The position numbers and the translations under genes were made by a program. The notes beneath the pieces were generated by a model, which saw nothing but the letters and a program-made list of their open reading frames with translations, did no database searches and was not told the DNA's origin. 6,620 bases of DNA from Aquifex aeolicus (lineage in GTDB: Bacteria > Aquificota > Aquificia > Aquificales > Aquificaceae). Of the stretch, positions 1 through 6,446 are shown one piece after another. The stretch lies in the NCBI GenBank assembly GCA_015662815.1, contig DQTK01000125.1:1-6620 (forward strand), read 5' to 3'. Position 1 is the first letter of the stretch; each line of letters begins with the position of its first letter.

Positions 1-10
1 AGATATACCA

Positions 11-694
11 GTGCAATGGGATTTGGTAAGCTTCAAAGGAAGGAGACCGGGCTCTAAAGAGGAAAGGTTGTTTATAAAAGAAGTAAGACTATTTGTCGAA
101 GAACTAAATCTTCCCGCAAAAGAGTATGAGTTTCCTTTCTTGAATTGGAAAGTTTTAGAAGGAAAAATAGAGGTGGATAAAGAGGTAATACCTTCCTACG
201 TCTTACCCTACTCTCAATCTATAAGAGGTGTCGCTAAAGGAAAAGTTAAACATGTGAACGGAGATAAATTTTTCCTAAATAAACAAAATGTGAAGATAAT
301 ACTCTCCGAACCCTTTAGGGATTTACCTCTCAGAGTTGCTACAACCCTTGTACATCCTACCTTTATAGTTCCCGTGCAGTACAGAGAGAGACTGTTATCC
401 GGTAAAGTAGTTGCTACGCTAAAAACCGAATTTGTTCCCGATAAAAGTGAAGTTTTAATAATTGGCAGTGAGAAAGCTCGAGAGTTTTGGGGTATCCCTG
501 CAGATACACTTCAGGATGGAAAAGGTACCGATATGGATTTCGTAAGGAGACTGATAGAGGATAATGGGAAAAAGATAAGAAGGGAAGAACTTGCAATTGT
601 CCTTCTTGGAGCAGAAAGTCTGGGGAGGGCAGGAAGTAAGTTTGTTGAGGATTTCTTGGGTATAAAGGTGAACCTAATATGTGAATGGTCATAA
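11..694 (+). CDS. Degenerate M28 aminopeptidase-like protein (hypothetical), probably 5'-partial
   Basis: Function is not established. Seen: 227 residues from a GTG at 11. The frame stays open to the window edge (Asp-Ile-Pro precede the GTG) and there is no visible ribosome site before it, so the true start is probably upstream. The N-terminus has GRRPGS (residues 10-15) followed by an amphipathic helix and an FPFLNWKVLEG-type strand, which resembles the entry segment of M28 zinc aminopeptidases. Near the C-terminus, VLIIGSEK (148-155) and LLGAESLGRAGSKF (198-211) align by eye with the family's 'GaHyDS' and 'AEElGllGS' blocks. If that alignment is right, the first metal His is replaced and the second Glu of the EE pair is Ser203. 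The protein also stops where M28 enzymes continue to their last Asp and His ligands, so it would be catalytically dead or decaying. No signal peptide or membrane segment is seen in the visible part. The stop lies 47 nt before the efflux operon, whose promoter overlaps this gene's last codons. The gene itself is sure; the family is tentative. Confidence 0.75.
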   Translation: MQWDLVSFKGRRPGSKEERLFIKEVRLFVEELNLPAKEYEFPFLNWKVLEGKIEVDKEVIPSYVLPYSQSIRGVAKGKVKHVNGDKFFLNKQNVKIILSEPFRDLPLRVATTLVHPTFIVPVQYRERLLSGKVVATLKTEFVPDKSEVLIIGSEKAREFWGIPADTLQDGKGTDMDFVRRLIEDNGKKIRREELAIVLLGAESLGRAGSKFVEDFLGIKVNLICEWS

Positions 695-703
695 GCATAT
701 TAG
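674..703. repeat. 8-bp inverted repeat sharing the operator half-site
   Basis: CTAATATG at 674-681 is the exact reverse complement of CATATTAG at 696-703, with a 14-nt spacer. The right arm also forms part of the left half of the 20-bp palindrome at 697-716, so CTAATAT occurs three times within 43 bp. This may be an auxiliary operator half-site upstream of the promoter's -35 element. It lies mostly inside the last codons of the upstream gene. Confidence 0.45.
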
Positions 704-714
704 AATATTCTAAT
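686..714 (+). promoter_or_regulatory. Candidate sigma70-type promoter of the efflux operon
   Basis: TGGTCA at 686-691 (4 of 6 matches to TTGACA) and TCTAAT at 709-714 (5 of 6 to TATAAT) are separated by 17 nt. This would start transcription near 720-722 and give a leader of about 20 nt, which carries the ribosome site of the first operon gene. The promoter overlaps the end of the upstream gene. The 20-bp palindrome covers its spacer and -10, as expected for a repressed promoter. The call rests on matching by eye in an AT-rich stretch, so other positions are possible. Confidence 0.4.
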
Positions 715-716
715 AT
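697..716. promoter_or_regulatory. Perfect 20-bp palindrome, probable repressor operator
   Basis: ATATTAGAATATTCTAATAT is its own reverse complement over all 20 positions, with the centre between 706 and 707. It sits in the 47-nt gap before the efflux operon and overlaps the candidate -10. The all-AT arms around a central GAATATTC resemble in style the AT-rich dyads bound by winged-helix dimers such as ArsR/SmtB-family or MarR-type repressors. That family link is inference, and no regulator gene is in the window. It is not a terminator: there is no GC-rich stem and no T-run follows. Confidence 0.6.
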
Positions 717-731
717 TATGATAAATAAGGT

Positions 732-736
732 GGAGG
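732..736 (+). promoter_or_regulatory. Ribosome binding site deciding the TolC-family start
   Basis: GGAGG lies 5 nt before the ATG at 742. The in-frame ATG at 685 has no comparable site, would overlap the upstream gene, and would place the promoter and palindrome inside coding sequence. The ATG at 742 also puts a signal peptide exactly at the N-terminus. This supports 742 as the true start. Confidence 0.85.
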
Positions 737-741
737 TAAAG

Positions 742-2055
742 ATGAGGCTGCTCTTACCCTTTCTTCTCTTTGGACTTAGTTTTGCAGCAGAGATACCTTT
801 GAAGGTTTTTATCCAGCAGGCTCTAAAAGAGAACTTAGAACTCAAATCTTATAAGAATCAGGTAAAGGCTACCGAGTATGAGTATAAAGCTGCTAAGGGT
901 TTACTTTTTCCTACTTTAAAGATAGAAGAAACCTTTACAAAAACCGATATACCTGCTTACGTCCTGTTTACAAAATTAAATCAGGAAAGAATAACAGCTC
1001 AAGACTTCCTTCCCGATAAGTTGAACAATCCCGATTCTATAGAAAACTTTGAAACAAAGCTTTCCATTGAAATTCCTATATGGATAGGGGGGAAATTAAG
1101 GGCTTTCAAGAATATGTCTAAGTACAAATGGTTCGGGGAAAAAACGAAATACGGTAGAAAGGAAGAGGAGGTAATCCTCAAAGTTTTTGAAGCTTATGCT
1201 AACGCCGTTTTGGCAAAGAACGCTGTAAAAGTGGCGAAGATGGCTGTCAAAGACGCTGAAGAACATGTTAGACTTGCAGAAAAAGCTTATAAAACGGGAG
1301 TTGCTCTATTTGCAGACGTTCTAAGAGCGAAGGTATACCTATCTAAGGCACAGGAAAAGCTTTCTCAGGCGGAAAATAATTACAAAGTTGCCAAAAAGGC
1401 TCTTGAACTACTCGTAAATAAATCTTACGGTGATTTTGATGTAAAAGACTTTGAAGGTTGTCCTATTGTGGATAAAGCAAAGTTAAAAAAGGTAGCTTTG
1501 GAAAACAGGGAAGATTACAAAGCTATATCTTACTACCTCAAGTTCCTGAAAGAAGGAGAGAAGGGTGCCTTAGGGGATATACTTCCTCACTTTTTCGCAT
1601 TTGCCAATTACTCCACTTATGACAAAAATATCCCATTTGGAACTCAGGGAAATGGATACATGGTAGGAATAGGGATGAAGTGGCAGTTCAATACAGGGCT
1701 TAGCCCTCTCTTCAAGGTTAAAGGTCTAAAGAGGAGGGAGTTGGCTCTTAGAAACCAAAAAGAGCTTTTAGCTAAAGCCATCATGTTTGAGATAGATAAG
1801 GCTTTTGCCGATTATGAGAACGCTTTAAAGGCTCTTGAATCCGCAGAAATCAGATTGAAGGAATCGGAAGAAGTGCTTAGGGTTGTCAAAAAAAGGTACG
1901 AGGTTGGGATGGCACGTGTTGTAGATTTACTGGATGCTCAGACCCAATTGGATAACGCTAGGTTTGAGTATGTAAAGGCATTGAGAGATTGTAATATTGC
2001 TTACGCCAAAGCTCTCTTTGCAGCAGGAGTTCTTAAAGAGGAGGTGAGAAAATGA
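742..2055 (+). CDS. TolC-family outer-membrane efflux channel
   Basis: Outer-membrane and periplasmic exit duct of a tripartite RND efflux pump; such proteins form trimers. Seen: 437 residues from the ATG at 742, close to the usual TolC/OprM size. The N-terminus is a signal peptide (MRLLLPFLLFGLSFAAE) with likely cleavage after Ala15 or Ala16; no lipobox Cys is present, so it is probably not lipidated. The protein shows the internal duplication of the family: long Ala/Lys/Glu-rich helices with the turn motif AYKTGVALFADVLRAK (182-197) in the first half and RYEVGMARVVDLLDAQ (385-400) in the second. Strand-like segments for the barrel lie near 55-72 and 104-115 in the first half and near 280-318 in the second. 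The gene is the first of the operon, and its stop overlaps the adaptor's start by ATGA, implying coupled translation. Expression is probably controlled by the palindrome just upstream. Family assignment is sure; substrate is unknown. Confidence 0.93.
   Translation: MRLLLPFLLFGLSFAAEIPLKVFIQQALKENLELKSYKNQVKATEYEYKAAKGLLFPTLKIEETFTKTDIPAYVLFTKLNQERITAQDFLPDKLNNPDSIENFETKLSIEIPIWIGGKLRAFKNMSKYKWFGEKTKYGRKEEEVILKVFEAYANAVLAKNAVKVAKMAVKDAEEHVRLAEKAYKTGVALFADVLRAKVYLSKAQEKLSQAENNYKVAKKALELLVNKSYGDFDVKDFEGCPIVDKAKLKKVALENREDYKAISYYLKFLKEGEKGALGDILPHFFAFANYSTYDKNIPFGTQGNGYMVGIGMKWQFNTGLSPLFKVKGLKRRELALRNQKELLAKAIMFEIDKAFADYENALKALESAEIRLKESEEVLRVVKKRYEVGMARVVDLLDAQTQLDNARFEYVKALRDCNIAYAKALFAAGVLKEEVRK
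2039..2045 (+). promoter_or_regulatory. Ribosome binding site of the adaptor gene, inside the TolC-family gene
   Basis: AGGAGGT lies 6 nt before the ATG at 2052, within the last codons of the preceding gene. It supports the ATGA overlap start for the adaptor. Confidence 0.8.
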
Positions 2056-3176
2056 AGACCTTTGTCAAGTACTTTTTATTTTTAATACTTCCGATAGTGC
2101 TCATCATTATGTGGCTTGCGGGAGTTTTCCATCAGAAAATAGAAGCAAAAGAGATAGAGAGAGAGGTAAAGGTAGTAAGAGGTATTGAAGTACAACCAGT
2201 GAAGGTGGTAAGGGAAGTTCCGGTAGCCTATACTGGGGTTGTAGTAGCAGGGGATAGGGCAGAAATATCCACCAAGGTTATGGGGTACGTAATAGAAGTC
2301 CGTGTAAAGGAAGGTGATTTCGTAAAGAAGGGGCAAACCCTATTCGTTATAGACCCAAGAGACATCAAAGCTCAAGTAAACATAATGAGAGAAAGAATAC
2401 TACAGGCTGAGAAGAACTATTATGCCGCTAAAGCTAACTATGAAGCTGTAAAGAAAACTTATGAAAGATTTAAGAAACTTTTAGGGGAAGGGGCTATAAC
2501 AGAGCATGAGTTTGACCAAATTGAAGCTAAATTCAAAGCTGCAAAGGCTCAGCTTGAAGCTGCAAAAGCTGAAATAAAAGTAGCAAAAGAGGCCTTTAAA
2601 TCTGCAAAAGCTCAACTCTCTTACGCGGAAGTGAGGGCTCCCTTTGACGGATACATAATCCAGAAGATGGTTGATAAAGGGGATATAGCAAACCCAGGAA
2701 TGCCTCTTGCAATTTTAGAAAGAAGGCCTTACAAAGTTGAAGTAGCATTTCCTGAAAAATACTTTGGTGAAATTAAAGAAGGCGATGTACTGGAAGTTTA
2801 CATAGAAGCCCTCAGGAAAACCTTTCTCGCAAAGGTAATAGAAGTTGAACCTGCAATAAATCCTATGACGAGAACCTTTAAGGTTAAGGCTCTTATAGAT
2901 GATGATAGAGTAAAAAGCGGTCTATTCGCAAAAGTTTTCAAAGTAGAAAAGGTACAGGAGCCTACAATTCTTATTCCTAAGAAATCCGTTTTTAAACGTT
3001 GGGACTTTACAGGTGTGTGGGTTGTAAAGCCCGATAATACCCTTGAACTTAGACTCGTTAGGTTAGGTAGAGAATACAACGGTTATTATGAAGTACTCGC
3101 AGGTCTTTCCAGCGGGGAAAGGATTGTTATCGATGGAATAGAAAGGGCTTGCGATGGATGTAAGTTAGGAGGTTAA
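2052..3176 (+). CDS. RND efflux periplasmic adaptor (membrane fusion protein, HlyD/AcrA type)
   Basis: Bridges the inner-membrane pump and the TolC-type channel. Seen: 374 residues. One hydrophobic N-terminal segment (5-24) has no lipobox Cys at its end, so the protein is probably held by an uncleaved anchor, unlike lipoprotein AcrA. The first half of the lipoyl domain is GYVIEVRVKEGDFVKKGQTL (78-97). A coiled-coil hairpin follows (about 104-191). The second lipoyl half is AEVRAPFDGYIIQKMVDKGD (192-211), then beta-barrel (about 225-300) and membrane-proximal regions to the end. The hairpin tip carries R139, L143 and T150 at the spacing of the 'RLS' channel-docking motif, with Thr in place of Ser. 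The returning helix has four in-register Ala-rich heptads (162-189). The C-terminus CDGCKLGG contains an unusual CxxC (367, 370). The gene overlaps its upstream neighbour by ATGA and ends 4 nt before the pump gene, which marks it as the pump's dedicated partner. Confidence 0.95.
   Translation: MKTFVKYFLFLILPIVLIIMWLAGVFHQKIEAKEIEREVKVVRGIEVQPVKVVREVPVAYTGVVVAGDRAEISTKVMGYVIEVRVKEGDFVKKGQTLFVIDPRDIKAQVNIMRERILQAEKNYYAAKANYEAVKKTYERFKKLLGEGAITEHEFDQIEAKFKAAKAQLEAAKAEIKVAKEAFKSAKAQLSYAEVRAPFDGYIIQKMVDKGDIANPGMPLAILERRPYKVEVAFPEKYFGEIKEGDVLEVYIEALRKTFLAKVIEVEPAINPMTRTFKVKALIDDDRVKSGLFAKVFKVEKVQEPTILIPKKSVFKRWDFTGVWVVKPDNTLELRLVRLGREYNGYYEVLAGLSSGERIVIDGIERACDGCKLGG
3167..3173 (+). promoter_or_regulatory. 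Ribosome binding site of the RND pump gene
   Basis: AGGAGGT lies 7 nt before the ATG at 3181 and overlaps the last codons of the adaptor gene. It supports this start, which gives the standard RND N-terminus just before TM1. Confidence 0.8.
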
Positions 3177-3180
3177 TCCG

Positions 3181-6100
3181 ATGTACGGATTGGCTGGAAG
3201 ACTGGCTAACTACTTTATTGACTCTAAACTCACTCCTATCCTAATAATGGTCTCCTTAGCACTTGGACTTTTTGCTGTTCTAACTACTCCGAGGGAAGAA
3301 GAACCTCAAATTGTTGTTCCTATGATAGATATATTCATCCCTTACCCGGGAGCAACTCCCGAAGAAGTCGAAGCCCGTGTAGTTTTTCCTTTGGAAAAAA
3401 AACTGTGGGAACTCAAGGATATTGAATATATTTACTCTGCTTCAACCAACGATATGGGAATAGTTACCGCAAGGTTTTACGTAGGAGCTGACCCGGTAAA
3501 GGCACTGGTAGACCTCAATTCTAAAATGATGTCCGCCCTTGATTTGGCTCCTCCCGGAGTAATTCTACCTCCGATTGTAAGGCTTATGTCAATAGACGAC
3601 GTTCCCATAGTTACCCTTACCTTATGGGGAGAAAACTACGACTGGTATGAACTGAGAAAACTTGCCGCAACCCTCCAAAATGAAATAAAGAAGATAGATA
3701 ATGTAGCAAACGTTTACCTTATAGGAGGAAGACCGAGACAGATAAGAATAATCCTAGACCCAAAAAAAATGGAAGCTTACGGTATTTCCCCCCTTTACAT
3801 TGCCCAGTTGCTCAAGAGCGCAAATGCACAGGCTATAAACGGTAAGATAAACAAAGGGAATACGGAATATCTGATAAAGACAGGACCCTTTTTCAAGTCC
3901 GTTAAGGATGTTGAAAGCGTAGTAGTCACTGTAAAAGATGGAAGAGTTGTATACCTGAAGGATATAGCCACCATAGTTGATGGTCCCTCGGAAATAAAGG
4001 ATTACGTCTTTTTTGGAATGGGTCAAGCTCATAAATACAAGGGAATAGAAGGAAAACCTGGAGAACTATATCCTGCGGTTACCATAGCAGTATCCAAAAG
4101 AAAAGGGACCAACGCTGTAGTTGTTGCTGACCAAGTAATAGAGTTTGTAAAGCACTTAAAAGGTAAGGTAATTCCCAAAGATGTTAATATTACCGTTACA
4201 AGAAACTACGGTGAGACTGCTCAGGAGAAAGCCCTTGAACTCCTTGAACACCTATTTATCGCTACTTTCTCGGTTGTATTACTTATAGCTGTATCTTTAG
4301 GGGTAAGGGAAGCTCTCGTTGTAGGTTTAGCCGTTCCGGTTACACTTTCGATAGCCTTGTTCCTTAATGAAATGTACGGCTTTACCTTAAACAGGGTAAC
4401 CCTTTTTGCTCTTATCTTCTCAATAGGTATTCTAGTTGACGATGCTATAGTTGTAGTGGAAAACATTCACCGTTGGTTTGAAATGCAAAAACTACCTCCC
4501 AGAGATGCTATAGTCCGTGCCACGGATGAGGTCGGTAATCCTACAATCTTGGCAACTTTTACGGTAATCGCTGCCCTTATGCCCATGGCTTTTGTTACAG
4601 GAATGATGGGTCCCTATATGAGACCAATTCCCATTAACGCATCCGTTGCGATGTTCTTCTCACTGCTGGTTGCATTTATCGTCACTCCTTGGACAGCTTA
4701 TCATTTCCTTAAAAAGGAGAGAGAACACCATGAAATAAACGTGAAAGAAACATTATTTTGGAAGATTTATTGCCGTATAATGTATCCACTTCTTGCAAGC
4801 AAAATAAAAAGGTATGCCTTTTACCTATTAGTTATCGGACTTATGGGAGCATCCGTAGGAATGTTCTTTACAAAGCACGTTCTGGTTAAGATGCTTCCTT
4901 ACGACAACAAGTCTGAACTCGAAATAGTACTCGATATGCCCGAAGGAACAACTCTTGAAGAAACCTTTAGAGTTGCTAAAGAAATTGCAGATTACGTAGG
5001 AAGGTACTCAATTGTTACAGACTATCAAATTTACGTAGGAACCGCTGCACCTTTTACCTTTAACGGTTTAGTAAGACACTATTACCTCAGACAAGCTTCT
5101 AATCTTGCGGAGATACAGGTTAATCTCGTCGGAAAACACGATAGGGATATGCAATCTCACGAATTTGCAAAGCTGATAAGACCAAAGGTTCATGAAATAG
5201 CTAAGAAGTACGGTGCTAAATACGTTGCTGTTGTAGAAGTTCCGCCGGGACCCCCGGTTCTTTCTCCTATAGTTGCGGAAGTTTACGCTCCCGATATGAA
5301 GACTCAAAGGGAATTCGCTTGGAGAGTTCTAAAGATATTCAAGGACTCCCCTGCAATCACTGACGAGGGAATATATCTGGAATATCCAGCACCTATGATA
5401 AGGTTTGTTGTTAGAGAAGATAAGGTAAAACTTGCAGGTCTTACTAAAGAAGAAGTCGTGTATACCATAAAGGCTCTTGTCGGCGGATGGCAAGCAGGTA
5501 TAATGCAAACTACAGATACCGAACACGTTCCCATAATAATCAGGCTCGATGAGAAATACAGAGTCCCGGAAGTGCTCAAAAATATAAAAATACCCAATAG
5601 AGAAGGAAAATTAGTCCCTCTATCCGAACTTGTAGAAATCCAAGAGGGTCCTATTCCCGAAACTATATACCATAAGAACCTCAGAAGAGTCATCTACGTA
5701 ATAGGAGATGTTGCGGGAAGAGAAGAAGCTCCCATTTACGGGATTATGGATGTAAGAGACAAAATCCTGAATATAGAAAATCCCTACGGAAAGGTTGAAG
5801 AACTATGGATGTCCCTACCAGTACTGGAAGATAAGGTTTACGTAAAATGGGACGGGGAAATGCACATAACCTTGGAAGTGTTCAGAGACCTCGGACTTGC
5901 CTTTGGAGGGGCTGTCTTCGTTATGTACGTTCTGGTTCTAGGATGGTTTAAAGACTTTAGAATACCGGGATTAATTCTCGCTCCTATACCTCTTACGCTT
6001 GTGGGTATAATCCCGGGACACTTCATTATGGATAAGATAATGGGGAATGTATTCTTCACCGCAACGTCTATGATTGGATTTATTGCTCTCGGAGGTATTA

Positions 6101-6429
6101 TTGTTAGAAACTCGATACTTCTTGTAGACTTTGCGGAACAAAGAGTTAAAGAAGGTCTCCCTGTTCACGTCGCTGTGGTAGAAGCTGGAGTAATAAGAAC
6201 GAGACCTATACTCCTCACTGCTGCAGCGGTTATAATAGGTGCTTTCGTTATAATCTTTGACCCGATATTTAACGGATTGGCTATATCGCTCATATTCGGA
6301 ACCATAGGTTCTACTACTCTTACATTGATATTAATTCCCGTAATGTACTACGCTTCAAAAGTAAAGAGAATGCCACCTGAATCTTGTCCAACACCTGAAG
6401 AAATAAAAAGGGATTTAATGGCTGACTAA
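3181..6429 (+). CDS. RND-family efflux permease, HAE-like (AcrB/AcrD/AcrF superfamily)
   Basis: Proton-driven inner-membrane pump of the tripartite system, acting as a trimer in this family. Seen: 1082 residues, slightly longer than AcrB. There are twelve hydrophobic segments in the RND layout: TM1 about 18-36, a large periplasmic loop, TM2-TM6 about 356-506, TM7 about 545-563, a second large loop, then TM8-TM12 about 904-1055. The N-terminal half has the family pattern YPGATPEEVE (55-64). TM4 reads GILVDDAIVVVEN, with the Asp420-Asp421 pair used for proton relay in AcrB (D407/D408). TM10 reads GIIVRNSILLVDF, with Arg976 where AcrB has Lys940. The Asp pair argues for the hydrophobe/amphiphile branch rather than CusA/CzcA heavy-metal pumps, which have a different TM4. 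A cytosolic tail (about 1057-1082) ends the protein. It is the last gene of the operon, followed at once by a terminator whose loop holds the stop codon. Family is sure; substrate could be drugs, solvents, bile-like amphiphiles, metal complexes or a metabolite. Confidence 0.96.
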   Translation: MYGLAGRLANYFIDSKLTPILIMVSLALGLFAVLTTPREEEPQIVVPMIDIFIPYPGATPEEVEARVVFPLEKKLWELKDIEYIYSASTNDMGIVTARFYVGADPVKALVDLNSKMMSALDLAPPGVILPPIVRLMSIDDVPIVTLTLWGENYDWYELRKLAATLQNEIKKIDNVANVYLIGGRPRQIRIILDPKKMEAYGISPLYIAQLLKSANAQAINGKINKGNTEYLIKTGPFFKSVKDVESVVVTVKDGRVVYLKDIATIVDGPSEIKDYVFFGMGQAHKYKGIEGKPGELYPAVTIAVSKRKGTNAVVVADQVIEFVKHLKGKVIPKDVNITVTRNYGETAQEKALELLEHLFIATFSVVLLIAVSLGVREALVVGLAVPVTLSIALFLNEMYGFTLNRVTLFALIFSIGILVDDAIVVVENIHRWFEMQKLPPRDAIVRATDEVGNPTILATFTVIAALMPMAFVTGMMGPYMRPIPINASVAMFFSLLVAFIVTPWTAYHFLKKEREHHEINVKETLFWKIYCRIMYPLLASKIKRYAFYLLVIGLMGASVGMFFTKHVLVKMLPYDNKSELEIVLDMPEGTTLEETFRVAKEIADYVGRYSIVTDYQIYVGTAAPFTFNGLVRHYYLRQASNLAEIQVNLVGKHDRDMQSHEFAKLIRPKVHEIAKKYGAKYVAVVEVPPGPPVLSPIVAEVYAPDMKTQREFAWRVLKIFKDSPAITDEGIYLEYPAPMIRFVVREDKVKLAGLTKEEVVYTIKALVGGWQAGIMQTTDTEHVPIIIRLDEKYRVPEVLKNIKIPNREGKLVPLSELVEIQEGPIPETIYHKNLRRVIYVIGDVAGREEAPIYGIMDVRDKILNIENPYGKVEELWMSLPVLEDKVYVKWDGEMHITLEVFRDLGLAFGGAVFVMYVLVLGWFKDFRIPGLILAPIPLTLVGIIPGHFIMDKIMGNVFFTATSMIGFIALGGIIVRNSILLVDFAEQRVKEGLPVHVAVVEAGVIRTRPILLTAAAVIIGAFVIIFDPIFNGLAISLIFGTIGSTTLTLILIPVMYYASKVKRMPPESCPTPEEIKRDLMAD

Positions 6430-6446
6430 CCGTCGGCTTTTGTTCT
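6420..6446 (+). terminator. Intrinsic terminator overlapping the pump stop codon
   Basis: GCTGAC (6421-6426) can pair with GTCGGC (6432-6437) through six pairs, one of them G-U; 6420 and 6438 can add another G-U. The 5-nt loop TAACC contains the stop codon at 6427-6429. The stem is followed by TTTTGTTCTT. The stem is short for a thermophile, but its position right at the operon end and the T-rich tail support it. The opposite strand has no T-run after the stem, so it works for + strand transcription only. Confidence 0.55.

Noticed and set aside
666..675. Small inverted repeat AGGTGAACCT
   Set aside because: Only 4-bp arms inside coding sequence; such dyads are common by chance.
697..716. The palindrome as a terminator of the upstream gene
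   Set aside because: The stem would be almost all A-U, with no loop and no following T-run, and so would be very weak at high temperature. An operator fits better.
685..741. Upstream in-frame ATG for the TolC-family protein, adding 19 residues
   Set aside because: It has no ribosome site, overlaps the previous gene, buries the promoter and palindrome in coding sequence and would put 19 residues before a clear signal peptide. The ATG at 742 has GGAGG 5 nt upstream.
414..845. 143-codon minus-strand open frame across the first gene boundary
   Set aside because: It overlaps two genes with better evidence and the promoter region, and its protein has no recognisable feature.
5304..5693. 129-codon minus-strand open frame antisense to the RND gene
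   Set aside because: It lies wholly inside a strongly supported coding region, and its composition (rich in Ser and Thr) fits an antisense shadow. There is no ribosome site or family match.
3181..6429. Heavy-metal (CusA/CzcA-type) pump identity
   Set aside because: TM4 carries the adjacent Asp-Asp pair of HAE-type pumps, and I could not place the CusA metal-binding methionine triad. A metal-related substrate is kept only as a weak hypothesis.
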